A DNA stretch of 64,000 bases from the NCBI RefSeq assembly GCF_035610345.1, contig NZ_CP141213.1, forward strand, positions 744,001 through 808,000, given 5' to 3'. The DNA is from Sinorhizobium meliloti (lineage in GTDB: Bacteria; Pseudomonadota; Alphaproteobacteria; Rhizobiales; Rhizobiaceae). The notes under the pieces are model-generated. The model did not search any database. It worked only from the letters and a program-made list of their open reading frames with translations, and was not told where the DNA came from. Shown piece after piece: positions 56,093 to 64,000 of this stretch; position 1 is the stretch's first letter; each line of letters begins with the position of its first letter. Both the position numbers and the translations under genes were made by a program.

Positions 56093-57118
56093 GTGTCGGA
56101 TTCCACGCCCGCAACCATCGAAGACGTCGCCAGGATCGCTGAAGTTTCGATCGCGACGGTATCGCGGGCAATCCACAACCCGGAGAAGGTCGCCAAATCC
56201 ACGCGGCTGAAGGTCAACCAGGCGATCGCGATCACCGGTTATACGACCAATGCCATGGCTCGCAGCCTGCGCCTCGGCCGCTCGAACATGATCCTGGTCG
56301 TCGCCCCGGATATCGGCGATCCGAACTTTTCGAGCATCCTGGTCGGCCTGGAAAACGAGGCACGGTCGCACGGATACGGCGTGCTGATCGGCCATACCCA
56401 GAACGACGCCCAGCGCGCGGTCGAATATCTGAAGTTTCTCAACTCCAACCAGGCGGCGGGTCTGATCCTCTTTACCGGCATCCTGCCCTTCGGCCACGAG
56501 ACGATAGCGGCGCGGCTGCCGCCGAGCGTCGGCATATTCGAGCCCGTCTTCAACGGCGGCATACCCTATGTGGGTGTCGACGATGTCGAGGGCGCCCGCA
56601 AGGTGGTCGACCTCCTCATCGCCGAAGGTCATCGCAAGATCGCTTTCATCGGCGATTCGCGGACCCGCCTTGCCTATAAGCGGCGGCGCGCCGGCTATGA
56701 TGCGGGCCTCGATGCGGCGGGGGTGCCGGCGGAACTTCGGCTGGTCCAGGAGGGCGACGGCACGCTCGAGAGCGGCAGGGCTGCCGTCGAGCGGCTCTTC
56801 GTGCGCGACACGCTGCCGACGGCATTCATGTGCGTCAACGATCAGACGGCACTCGGCGTGATGATCGGGCTGAAGACACGCGGCTATGACATACCGCGCG
56901 ATTTCTCGGTCACAGGCTTCGACGACGTGCCGCAGGCGACATTCATGACGCCGGCTTTGACGACGATCCGCCAGCCGCGCACGCTGATCGGCAAACACGC
57001 CATGGCGCTTCTCTTGGAGCTTCTCTCCGACCGCAGCCCGGCCGAGACCGAGATATTCCTCAGGCCCGATCTCGTGGTGCGAAACTCCGTATCTTCGCCG
57101 TCTGCACGATGGGGTTGA
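56093..57118 (+). CDS. LacI-family transcription regulator
   Basis: Sugar-sensing repressor of 341 residues. The N-terminal helix-turn-helix and hinge are canonical ('TIEDVARIAEVSIATVSRAI', then 'LRLGRSNMILVVAPDIGDPN'), followed by a type 1 periplasmic-like effector domain ('ILVGLENEARSHGYGVLIGH', 'FMCVNDQTALGVMIGL', 'SVTGFDDVPQATFMTPALTT'). It starts with GTG at 56093; no ATG fits the domain. A small CTAAAT-CGGG-ATTTAG hairpin lies at 56041-56056. It most likely represses the divergent sugar importer through the double operator at 55859. Confidence 0.92.
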   Translation: MSDSTPATIEDVARIAEVSIATVSRAIHNPEKVAKSTRLKVNQAIAITGYTTNAMARSLRLGRSNMILVVAPDIGDPNFSSILVGLENEARSHGYGVLIGHTQNDAQRAVEYLKFLNSNQAAGLILFTGILPFGHETIAARLPPSVGIFEPVFNGGIPYVGVDDVEGARKVVDLLIAEGHRKIAFIGDSRTRLAYKRRRAGYDAGLDAAGVPAELRLVQEGDGTLESGRAAVERLFVRDTLPTAFMCVNDQTALGVMIGLKTRGYDIPRDFSVTGFDDVPQATFMTPALTTIRQPRTLIGKHAMALLLELLSDRSPAETEIFLRPDLVVRNSVSSPSARWG

Positions 57119-57200
57119 GAAGGCTTCACTGCCGCTGCCCCGCTTCAGCCTGTGGAAACACGCAGTTCCCCATCAAAGATTCTTGAGGGCTCAGCCACGC

Positions 57201-58097
57201 TCAGCCGCGCGAAGTCATCCAAACGCCGACCAGCGTCACCGTCAGCCCCACCAAGACAGCCGGGGTCAGCGGCTCGGAAAACAGCGCCCAGGCCCACAGC
57301 ATGGTGACAGGCGGACTGAGATAGATCGCAGCGCTGACCTGGGCCACCGGGAAGAGACGCAAGCTCGTGTAGTAGACCGAATAGGCGGCAAAGGTTGCGA
57401 ACAGAACCAGCCAGACCATCCCCACGCCGAAAGCGGGCGTCAACGGCGGGGCGAGGTTCCCTTGCATCATAGCGCACAGCCCGAACAGCACCGAACCGGT
57501 GAGGGTATGGATGCAAAGGCTCTGGTGCACGGGCATGTGCCGGGTGCGCTGTCGCTTGTGCAGAACCGAGGCGAGCGCAAAAACAAGCATGGAGCCCACC
57601 GTCAATCCATAAGCCCACAACGGGGCCGTGCCGATGCTGAGGCTGTCGAACGAGACGATCAGCACACCGAGAACGGCGATTGCCGTTCCGAACCATTGCC
57701 GCGCGCTCAGGCGTTCGCCCAAAACGGGTTGCGACAGCGCGGCAATCGCCAACGGCAAGAGGTCCGAGATGAGTGCGACCAGTCCTGTCGGAACCCGCTG
57801 TTCGATGGCCAGTGCGAAGCCACCGAGATAAAGGAAGACCGACATGACGCCGAACAGCATCTGTTCCACGACGCCGCGCATCCGCAGCCGCGGACCGATG
57901 ATCAGCGCGAAGGGCAGCAGGATCACCCCCGACAAAAGCGTGCGCCAGAACAGAACCAGCATTACGCTCGCCTCTTCGCTTGCATAGCGAATGCCGACGA
58001 AGCCGGAACTCCAGCCGACGACCAGTAGCGTCGCCATGAGGGGCCAGAGGAGACGATGCTGTTTCGCTGCGGGCAGCGAGATGGGCTGGTGGGTCAT
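57201..58097 (-). CDS. EamA-family (DMT) inner-membrane exporter
   Basis: Drug/metabolite transporter of 298 residues with about ten helices arranged as two EamA repeats. The first repeat opens 'LWPLMATLLVVGWSSGFVGI' and includes 'FWRTLLSGVILLPFALI'; the second includes 'WAYGLTVGSMLVFALASVLH' and 'QVSAAIYLSPPVTMLWAWAL' (the usual conserved Pro near its end). Members export amino acids or small metabolites. It is divergent from the LysR regulator by about 170 bases, which is the usual pattern for a regulated exporter. Confidence 0.88.
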   Translation of the reverse strand: MTHQPISLPAAKQHRLLWPLMATLLVVGWSSGFVGIRYASEEASVMLVLFWRTLLSGVILLPFALIIGPRLRMRGVVEQMLFGVMSVFLYLGGFALAIEQRVPTGLVALISDLLPLAIAALSQPVLGERLSARQWFGTAIAVLGVLIVSFDSLSIGTAPLWAYGLTVGSMLVFALASVLHKRQRTRHMPVHQSLCIHTLTGSVLFGLCAMMQGNLAPPLTPAFGVGMVWLVLFATFAAYSVYYTSLRLFPVAQVSAAIYLSPPVTMLWAWALFSEPLTPAVLVGLTVTLVGVWMTSRG

Positions 58098-58265
58098 GGC
58101 GCTCTCGGGCGTGTCGTTCGTTTTCCAGCCTTAGGTGGCGGTGATCCCTTTTGCACATGACAAATTTCGATAACAACATGACATCGCAGCCGGATCGGCA
58201 ATGTGAAATTGCCAAATTGGCACTTGGTCCGCATAATTCACGCAATATTCATGACGGGGATCGCG

Positions 58266-59156
58266 ATGAAAGAGCTCAACGGCCGACGTTTGGAAATCGA
58301 TGCGCTGCGCGCCTTGTGGGCGATCCGCCATCACGGGGGGATCACGCGCGCGGCCGAGGCCCTGGGTTTGTCGCAGTCAGCCGTCAGCCACAAGGTCAAA
58401 CGGCTCGAGACGAGCCTCGATTGCGACCTGCTCGGCCGCAAGCCGGGGGGAGCGATGTTCACCGCGGCCGGGGAGGATTTGCTGGACTATGCCGGGCGAA
58501 TCCTCGGGCTGCATGACGAGGCGCTTCTGAGTTTGTCGAAAACGTCGCTCAAGGGGCGCATCGCTCTCGGCCTGACCGAAGACACCGCCTGCAGCGATCT
58601 TGCGCGCATATTAGCGAGATTTCGCCGCCTGCATCCTCACGTCGCCGTCCGCACCAAGGTCCGCATGAGTCTGGTCCTGCGGGCAATGCTGGATCGGGGC
58701 GAATTGGAGGCTGCGATCCTGCAGGTCTTCGCTCATGAGGTCCGACCGACCGACGTCGTCCTGTTCCGCGAGGAGCTTCACTGGGTCAAGCATCCGGAAT
58801 TGTCGCTGCCGCAGCAAGGCCCGATACCCTTCCTGTCCTTCGATGACGAATGCTTCTACCGAAGATGGGCGCTCGATATCGGACAGGATGGAGGGGTGGT
58901 TCTTGAAACCGTGTTCGAATGTGCAAGCGCGGCCGGCATCGTGGCCGCGGTAAATTCGGCCATGGGCGTAGCGCTTCTGAGCGGCCGCCACCTGCGCCCC
59001 GAGATGCAGATCGTCTCCGAGCACCTGCCGGCGCCGCCTGCCTTGGCCTATGTCGTGCGCCGCGCCAGGAAGGCGAGAAATTCCGCGCTCGAAACGCTCG
59101 TCGCCGAAATCGAGAAGGAAATCAGTCGTTACGGAGGGCTCGTCCTGGCGAGCTAG
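58266..59156 (+). CDS. LysR-family transcription regulator
   Basis: Regulator of 296 residues. The N-terminal winged helix shows 'RLEIDALRALWAIRHHGGIT', 'AAEALGLSQSAVSHKVKRLE' (recognition helix) and 'LDCDLLGRKPGGAMFTAAGE'. The C-terminal effector domain is a normal type 2 binding fold ('GRIALGLTEDTACSDLARIL', 'GGVVLETVFECASAAGIVAA'). ATG 58266 is preferred because GGGGA lies six bases upstream and the domain starts there; ATG codons upstream would add up to 21 residues. Divergence from the EamA gene suggests that it controls that exporter. Confidence 0.9.
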   Translation: MKELNGRRLEIDALRALWAIRHHGGITRAAEALGLSQSAVSHKVKRLETSLDCDLLGRKPGGAMFTAAGEDLLDYAGRILGLHDEALLSLSKTSLKGRIALGLTEDTACSDLARILARFRRLHPHVAVRTKVRMSLVLRAMLDRGELEAAILQVFAHEVRPTDVVLFREELHWVKHPELSLPQQGPIPFLSFDDECFYRRWALDIGQDGGVVLETVFECASAAGIVAAVNSAMGVALLSGRHLRPEMQIVSEHLPAPPALAYVVRRARKARNSALETLVAEIEKEISRYGGLVLAS

Positions 59157-59258
59157 GTGGTGGCTCATAAGCGCTCAGCCAGAGTCGCATGGCAGCGAGC
59201 CTGGCTGAAGCGAGGTAGGGCCTGTTTCTACCGGCCAGCGACGTGCTAAGTTCGTTGA

Positions 59259-59747
59259 ATGACGGCGGCCGACCGATACAGTTTTCGCAAAGCGACGGTG
59301 AATGATCTCCCTTTGCTCGCAGCATGGCGATCGAACCCGCATGTCCGCGCATGGTGGGGCTCGGACGGGTCGCACGATGCAGCAGACCTGGCTGACCCTC
59401 GCGTGGCGCGTTGGATTGTTTCAACCGCCGAACGCCCCTTTGCGTTCATGCAGGACTATACCGTCCACGGCTGGGAAAATCACCATTTCGCCAAGCTTCC
59501 CAAGGGATCGCGGGGGATCGATCAATACATAGGAGACCCCGAAATGATCGGGGTCGGGCACGGGACAGCATTTATCGGGGCGAGAATGAAGGCTCTCTTC
59601 GATGCGGGGGTACCGGTTATCGGCACCGATCCGCACCCGGCCAATGAACGGGCGATTGCCGTCTACAGGAAACTGGGTTTCGAGCCGTTCGGACCACCTC
59701 AAGAGACGCAGTGGGGCTTGATTTTGCCAATGACTGCGAGGCAGTGA
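59259..59747 (+). CDS. GNAT acetyltransferase, AAC(6')-like
   Basis: N-acetyltransferase of 162 residues. It starts 'YSFRKATVNDLPLLAAWRSN' with 'PHVRAWWGSDG' a few residues on, and has acetyl-CoA motifs 'IDQYIGDPEMIGVGHGTAFI' near residue 90 and 'DPHPANERAIAVYRKLGFEP' near residue 125. The 'HVRAWWG' and 'GIDQYIGDPEMIGKGHG'-like stretch is shared by aminoglycoside 6'-acetyltransferases and siderophore-type acyltransferases, so resistance is possible but not shown. It stands alone between a LysR gene and a convergent small frame. Confidence 0.8.
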   Translation: MTAADRYSFRKATVNDLPLLAAWRSNPHVRAWWGSDGSHDAADLADPRVARWIVSTAERPFAFMQDYTVHGWENHHFAKLPKGSRGIDQYIGDPEMIGVGHGTAFIGARMKALFDAGVPVIGTDPHPANERAIAVYRKLGFEPFGPPQETQWGLILPMTARQ

Positions 59748-59806
59748 GCGGCACACCATCAATCGCCCTCGACCGCTGAGACATGGCCGGCAGCGCAGTA
59801 CCTGTC

Positions 59807-59929
59807 CTAACGTTGGCGGGAGCTGAAGAGGGCCGCCGTTTCGCGGGTCTGGACCCGCATCATCGCGCTCCAGAGCTGGAGGAGGAAGCTGGACCGGGCG
59901 TGTTTCGCAAGCTGGCGCTGCGAGGACAT
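59807..59929 (-). CDS. Possible small protein, 40 residues
   Basis: Within a 383-base stretch without a large gene (59748-60130) the frame 'MSSQRQLAKHARSSFLLQLW' to 'ALFSSRQR' has a good ribosome site (GGAGA, seven bases before the ATG). An in-frame start at 60025 would lengthen it to 72 residues. A hairpin GGCAGCC-AAAG-GGGCTGCC (about 59993-60011) lies upstream and could regulate it. No family is recognised; composition is basic with one possible amphipathic helix. Confidence 0.35.
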   Translation of the reverse strand: MSSQRQLAKHARSSFLLQLWSAMMRVQTRETAALFSSRQR

Positions 59930-60130
59930 GGTAATTCTCCGATAGTTTTTCATTTCGGCGATATAGTCTATCGGCGCAGCGGAAGCCATAGGGCAGCCAA
60001 AGGGGCTGCCTTGCAAGACGAGCATATGTCATTCGCGACAATATAGCGGCCCAGTACCATGACGAGAAAAGAAAAGGGCCGGGATGAATGTCTTCGTCCC
60101 GGCCAGTTCTTTCGAGGAGGAGCAGTATTT

Positions 60131-61156
60131 TTATGCTTTTTTGCGGCCTTTCTGGCGATAAACGTCGACGACAACCGCGGCGACGATGATGATGCCCTTG
60201 ACGATCTCCTGGTAGTAGGCGTCGACCCGGAGGAAGGTGAAGCCGGACGTCATCACGCCGAGGATCACCGTGCCGATCACCGTGCCGGTGATGCGGCCGA
60301 CGCCGCCGGTGAGCGACGTGCCGCCGATGACGGTCGCGGCGATCGCGTCGAGTTCGTACATGACGCCCATGCCGGCCTGTGCCGTCTGGGCGCGGGCGGC
60401 GGTGACCACGCCTGCGAGGCCCGCAAGCATGCCGGCGATCGCATAGACCTTCACCAGGTGCGCTTCGACATTGATGCCGGAGACGCGCGCGGCCTGGACA
60501 TTGGCGCCGATCGCGTAAGTGAACTTGCCGTAGCGGGTGTAGCGCAGCGCGATGTGGAATATCAGCGCCACGACGAGGAACACGATCACCGGCCAGATGC
60601 CCGTGCCGATGAAGTTGAACTGCTCGGTGAGGCCCGAGACCGGCTGGCCCTTCGTGTACCACTTGGAGACGCCGCGGGCCGAAACCATCATGCCGAGCGT
60701 GGCGATGAAGGGCGGGATCTTGGTCCTGGCGATGAGCTGGCCGTTGATGAAGCCGGCAAGAAGACCGATCCCGACGCCAAGGCAGATCGGCACGATGGCC
60801 GGCAGGTCGGTCAGGGACGGATAAAGCGCCCGCGGCCAGGTGGAGGCCTGCGCAACGCTCGCCGAGATCATCGCGGTCATGCCGACGACCGAACCTGACG
60901 AGAGGTCGATGCCGCCCGTGATGATAACCTGCGTGACGCCGACGGCGATGATGCCGATCACCGATACCTGCAGGATCATGATCGTCAGGCGCTGCGAATT
61001 CATCAGGAAGCTCTGGCCGACGAAGAGCCAGCCGAGAACCTCGTAGACGAGCGCGATACCGATCAGCACCAGGAAGATGTTGAGCTCGGGCGGCACGCGC
61101 CGTCTCGAGCGGGCGAGGGATGAGCTCGTGCCCTGTGCTGCGACATTGGTATTCAT
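60131..61156 (-). CDS. Sugar ABC transporter permease (possibly inositol type)
   Basis: Inner-membrane permease of the BPD_transp_2 family, 341 residues and about ten helices. It shows 'GIIAVGVTQVIITGGIDLSS' near residue 70, 'TKIPPFIATLGMMVSARGVS' near residue 145 and 'DAIAATVIGGTSLTGGVGRI' near residue 270. AGGGAGGAAAGAAG precedes the ATG. From memory it recalls the inositol permease IatP of Caulobacter and S. meliloti, but the monosaccharide permeases are too similar to decide by eye. Last gene of receptor-ATPase-permease. Confidence 0.88.
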   Translation of the reverse strand: MNTNVAAQGTSSSLARSRRRVPPELNIFLVLIGIALVYEVLGWLFVGQSFLMNSQRLTIMILQVSVIGIIAVGVTQVIITGGIDLSSGSVVGMTAMISASVAQASTWPRALYPSLTDLPAIVPICLGVGIGLLAGFINGQLIARTKIPPFIATLGMMVSARGVSKWYTKGQPVSGLTEQFNFIGTGIWPVIVFLVVALIFHIALRYTRYGKFTYAIGANVQAARVSGINVEAHLVKVYAIAGMLAGLAGVVTAARAQTAQAGMGVMYELDAIAATVIGGTSLTGGVGRITGTVIGTVILGVMTSGFTFLRVDAYYQEIVKGIIIVAAVVVDVYRQKGRKKA

Positions 61157-61187
61157 CTTCTTTCCTCCCTGCGGTCGGCAGTTCGCC

Positions 61188-61252
61188 TTGATCGGTTCCA
61201 AAGGTCGGAGCGGAATGCGTGCGGAAGGCCGCACGCACTCATCCCGCTCTAT
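61188..61252. repeat. Dispersed rhizobial mosaic repeat, partial copy 3
   Basis: Starts TGATCGGTTCCAA and ends TCATCCCGCTCTA, with an inner hairpin TGCGTGCGG-AAGG-CCGCACGCA. It shares the GATCGGTTCCAA word with 39003-39122 and the right end with both other copies; the left GATCACG arm is missing. It lies between permease and ATPase genes and touches the ATPase stop codon. Confidence 0.6.
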
Positions 61253-62790
61253 CGCGCCGCAAGCTCCATGACCTTGATTTGGGTGGCTTCCGCCCTGTCG
61301 AGAAATCCGGTGACCCGGCCCTCGTGCATCACCATGATCCGGTCGCTCATGCCGAGCACTTCCGGCATTTCCGACGAGATCATGATGACCGCGACGCCGT
61401 TGCGGGCGAGCTCGGTCACCAGCCGGTGGATCTCCGCCTTGGCGCCGACATCGATGCCGCGCGTCGGCTCGTCGAGGATCAGGATGCGCGGATTGGTGAG
61501 CAGCCAGCGGCCGATCAGCACTTTCTGCTGGTTGCCGCCCGAGAGATTCTCGACGCGCTCCTGCAGGTTCGGCGTCTTGACCCGAAGCTTGCGGCTCATC
61601 TCCTCGCAGGCGGCGGTGACCTCCCTCTCGCTGACGAAGCCGCGCTTGACGAATTTGTCCTGCAGCACGGCGATCTGCATGTTTTCGAGAATGTCGAGGA
61701 TGAGCAGACAGCCGGTGTCCTTGCGATCCTCGGTCAGAAACGCCATCCGGTGGCGGATCGCCTTGTTGGCGCTGTCGATCACGACCTCTTTCCCGTCGAT
61801 CGCGATCGTGCCCGAGCTGGCCGGCGTGACCCCGAAGAGCGTCTCGGCGACGTTGGAGCGACCGGATCCGACGAGGCCTGCGACGCCGAGGATCTCGCCG
61901 GCGCGCACATCGAAGGAGACGTCGCGGAAGACGCCGTCGAGGGTCAGGTTCTTCACCGACAGCACCACGTCGCCGATCGGCACCTCCTCCTTCGGGAACA
62001 TCTGGGTGATTTCACGTCCAACCATCATGCGGATGATGTCGTCGCGGGTGACCTCGTTCGAGAGGTGGGTGCCGATATATTTGCCGTCGCGGAAAACCGA
62101 GAACTCGTCGGCGATCTCGAACAGCTCGTTCATCTTGTGGGTGATGTAGACGATGCCGATACCCTGCGAGCGCAGGTCACGGATGATCTCGAACAGATGG
62201 GCCACCTCGCGTTCGGTGAGCGCCGAGGTGGGCTCGTCCATGATCAACACGTCGGACTCGTAGGAGACCGCCTTGGCGATCTCGACCATCTGGCGGTTGG
62301 CGACCGAGAGGTGACGGACCTCGATCTCGGGATCAAGATCGATCTTGAGCCGCTCGAAAAGCTTTGCCGTCATGCGGCGCATCTCGCCATGGTCGACGAA
62401 GCCGAAGCGGTTCTTGGGTTCCCGGCGGATCCAGATATTCTCGGCGACGGTCATGAAAGGCATCAGGTTCAGTTCCTGATGGATCATGGCGATGCCGTTC
62501 TCGAGCGCGTCGAGCGGCGACTTCAGCCGGATGCCGGCGCCCCTGAGTTTCACCTCGCCCTGGTCGGGATGATAGATCCCGGCGAGGATCTTCATCAAGG
62601 TCGACTTGCCGGCTCCGTTCTCGCCCATGAGCGCATGCACGGTGCCGCGCTTCAGCTTGAACTCCACGTCGTCGAGTGCGACGACACCCGGAAACTCCTT
62701 GCGAACGCCTTCTGCAGTCAGAAGGTATTCGGATTTCGGAACGGCGCCGCTGGCGCGCACGGCTGCCATTGTCGTGGGACTGAGTGTCAT
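61249..62790 (-). CDS. Sugar ABC transporter ATP-binding protein (possibly inositol type)
   Basis: Double-domain ATPase of 513 residues. First half: Walker [10 protein letters not shown], signature [15 protein letters not shown] and Walker [14 protein letters not shown]. Second half: degenerate Walker [11 protein letters not shown], signature [15 protein letters not shown] and Walker [15 protein letters not shown]. The tail '[20 protein letters not shown]' is usual. It lies between the receptor and permease genes, after a perfect 17-base palindrome that may lower its expression relative to the receptor. Confidence 0.92.
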   Translation of the reverse strand: MTLSPTTMAAVRASGAVPKSEYLLTAEGVRKEFPGVVALDDVEFKLKRGTVHALMGENGAGKSTLMKILAGIYHPDQGEVKLRGAGIRLKSPLDALENGIAMIHQELNLMPFMTVAENIWIRREPKNRFGFVDHGEMRRMTAKLFERLKIDLDPEIEVRHLSVANRQMVEIAKAVSYESDVLIMDEPTSALTEREVAHLFEIIRDLRSQGIGIVYITHKMNELFEIADEFSVFRDGKYIGTHLSNEVTRDDIIRMMVGREITQMFPKEEVPIGDVVLSVKNLTLDGVFRDVSFDVRAGEILGVAGLVGSGRSNVAETLFGVTPASSGTIAIDGKEVVIDSANKAIRHRMAFLTEDRKDTGCLLILDILENMQIAVLQDKFVKRGFVSEREVTAACEEMSRKLRVKTPNLQERVENLSGGNQQKVLIGRWLLTNPRILILDEPTRGIDVGAKAEIHRLVTELARNGVAVIMISSEMPEVLGMSDRIMVMHEGRVTGFLDRAEATQIKVMELAAR

Positions 62791-62807
62791 TCTCGTTGCC
62801 TCCCATG

Positions 62808-62824
62808 TTCCGGTTCAACCGGAA
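62808..62824. terminator. 17-base palindrome between receptor and ATPase genes
   Basis: TTCCGGTT-C-AACCGGAA is a perfect palindrome 18-34 bases upstream of the ATPase start and about 100 bases after the receptor stop. Hairpins at this point often stabilise the abundant receptor message and attenuate downstream genes; an operator is also possible. Confidence 0.4.
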
Positions 62825-62921
62825 TGTCCACGCGGTGGCGGAGCATGCCTTCTTCGGTGCGAACCCGAAGCAGGCGTGGCGTTCGGGAGCGCGGCATTGC
62901 GCGCGCCCCCGGCAGCGCCGG

Positions 62922-63851
62922 TCAGTTCTTCGCCTGATATTGCTCCAGGTTCTCCTTCGTGACGAGTTCGAAGGGAATATAGACCTTTTTCTCCACTGGC
63001 TCGCCCTTGGCGAGCTTCAGCGCGGCGTCTACCGAGCCCTTGCCCTGGCCGGCTGCATTCTGGAAAACGGTTACGTCGAGGTCGCCGGCCGCCATGGCCG
63101 CGAGCGCGTCCTGGGTTGCGTCGATGCCGCCGATGACGACGGAATCCATCGAGCGGCCGGCCGCCTTCAGCGCCTGGATCGCGCCGATCGCCATTTCGTC
63201 GTTGTTGGAGATGACGGCGTCGAATTCGAGGCCGGCGGAAAGCCAGTTCGTCATGAGGTCCGAGCCCTGGGTGCGCGACCAGTTCGCGGTCTGCTCCTCG
63301 ACGATCTCGATGCCCTTGCATTCGTCGGTCGCGATCACGTCGTGGATGTCCTTGGTGCGCATGCGGGCAGCCTGGTTGGAGAGTTCGCCCATCATGACCA
63401 CGGCTTTGCCCTTGCCGCCCAGCATCTTGCAGATTTCCTTTGTCTGCAGCGTGCCGGATTCCTGTTCGTTCGACGCGACGAAGGCCTGCTTGTCCGGAAG
63501 CGTATCGACGTTCACCGGCTCGCGGTTGACATAGACCAGCGGAATGCCGGCATCCGCGGCGATCTTCGACATTGCGGCGGTCGCATCGGTGTCGACCGGG
63601 TTGACGATGATGGCATCGACCCCGGCGGCGATGAAATTCTGGATCTGGCTCTGCTGTTTGGCGACGTCGTTCTGCGCGTCTTCGACCTGCAGCTCGACGC
63701 CGTCGAGCGTCTTGGCGTAATCCTGCATGCCGGTGCGCAGCACCGTCAGGAAGTTGTCGTCGAAGAGCGCCATCGACACGCCGATGGTCTCCGCATGCGC
63801 GGCCGTCGACATCACGACGGCCATCGCAGTGCCTATGAAAAATTTCTTCAT
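62922..63851 (-). CDS. Sugar ABC transporter substrate-binding protein (possibly inositol type)
   Basis: Periplasmic receptor of 309 residues in the RbsB-like fold. A signal peptide (about 1-20, ending AHA) is followed by 'ETIGVSMALFDDNFLTVLRT' (first strand), 'DAIIVNPVDTDATAAMSKIA' in the hinge and 'FDAVISNNDEMAIGAIQALK' as ligand contacts. ATG 63851 is preferred to 63881 because GGAGGAGAAGAAC lies just before it. First gene of the operon, so it is probably the most expressed. Inositol, ribose and galactose receptors are alternatives. The remaining 149 bases to the window end hold its promoter region, where I see nothing definite. Confidence 0.9.
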   Translation of the reverse strand: MKKFFIGTAMAVVMSTAAHAETIGVSMALFDDNFLTVLRTGMQDYAKTLDGVELQVEDAQNDVAKQQSQIQNFIAAGVDAIIVNPVDTDATAAMSKIAADAGIPLVYVNREPVNVDTLPDKQAFVASNEQESGTLQTKEICKMLGGKGKAVVMMGELSNQAARMRTKDIHDVIATDECKGIEIVEEQTANWSRTQGSDLMTNWLSAGLEFDAVISNNDEMAIGAIQALKAAGRSMDSVVIGGIDATQDALAAMAAGDLDVTVFQNAAGQGKGSVDAALKLAKGEPVEKKVYIPFELVTKENLEQYQAKN

Positions 63852-64000
63852 TGTTCTTCTCCTCCACTTGGTGCCGGCCACACCTTCTTCGGCCGGGAAC
63901 GCGACCTTCTTCCCGAGATCGCGTTCAGACTTCGACCGGAAGCGGCACTCCCGCTACGCTTCCGATCAAAACGGAATAAAAAAACCAGTGTTTTGACATT

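Noticed and set aside
59421..61238. A 605-codon minus-strand frame across the GNAT gene and the permease
   Set aside because: It runs out of frame through an intact permease and opposite the acetyltransferase, and its product is arginine/histidine-rich low complexity.

Overview
The window is a compact, GC-rich stretch of an alphaproteobacterial genome, most likely Sinorhizobium (Ensifer) and probably a pSymB-like chromid. The evidence is the type II glutamine synthetase gene glnII next to a DUF2735 gene, a phnFGHIJKL carbon-phosphorus lyase cluster, the pccB-pccA-bhbA methylmalonyl pathway, many solute-binding-protein transporters and several rhizobial intergenic palindromes. From memory, S. 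meliloti pSymB carries these genes in a similar arrangement; no database was searched. No rRNA, tRNA, CRISPR array, insertion sequence or prophage was recognised.

Layout, left: 1-2231 is the end of an SsuABC/TauABC-type importer (permease end, binding protein, ATPase). 2410-7038 is a complete branched-chain-amino-acid-type ABC importer (binding protein, livH, livM, livG, livF). 7069-13265 is the most unusual block: a CHASE2 adenylate cyclase that overlaps a 1190-residue FecR/TPR/beta-barrel protein, with a divergent small membrane protein that resembles Pycsar (PycTM/DUF5706) effectors. 13335-21244 is a catabolic island for an unidentified acid sugar: GntR regulator, PdxA-family dehydrogenase, tripartite tricarboxylate transporter TctCBA, TIM-barrel sugar isomerase and a DhaK-DhaL kinase.

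Middle: 21351-27403 is phosphonate degradation (phnGHIJKL plus a hexapeptide acyltransferase on the minus strand, phnF divergent). 27424-38197 handles propionyl-CoA and valine breakdown: pccB-pccA-bhbA on the minus strand, a divergent ScfR/PrpR-type regulator, then isobutyryl-CoA dehydrogenase, 3-hydroxyisobutyryl-CoA hydrolase and mmsB. Valine is degraded towards propionyl-CoA, which the carboxylase and mutase convert to succinyl-CoA, so the block works as a unit. 38233-42945 holds an SDR, a mannitol/fructuronate dehydrogenase, a glycosyltransferase and a HAD phosphatase. 42966-44838 is DUF2735 and glnII, with a clear sigma-54 promoter and a strong terminator.

Right: 45518-52038 is a second TctCBA transporter, an iron/thiamine-type binding protein and a divergent TctDE-like two-component system that probably controls the transporter. 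52192-57118 is a sugar ABC importer with a divergent LacI regulator and a striking double operator. 57201-59747 holds an EamA exporter, a LysR regulator and a GNAT acetyltransferase. 60131-63851 is another sugar ABC importer, possibly of the inositol type. Overall the window is a nutrient-scavenging region in which each transporter sits beside its own regulator.
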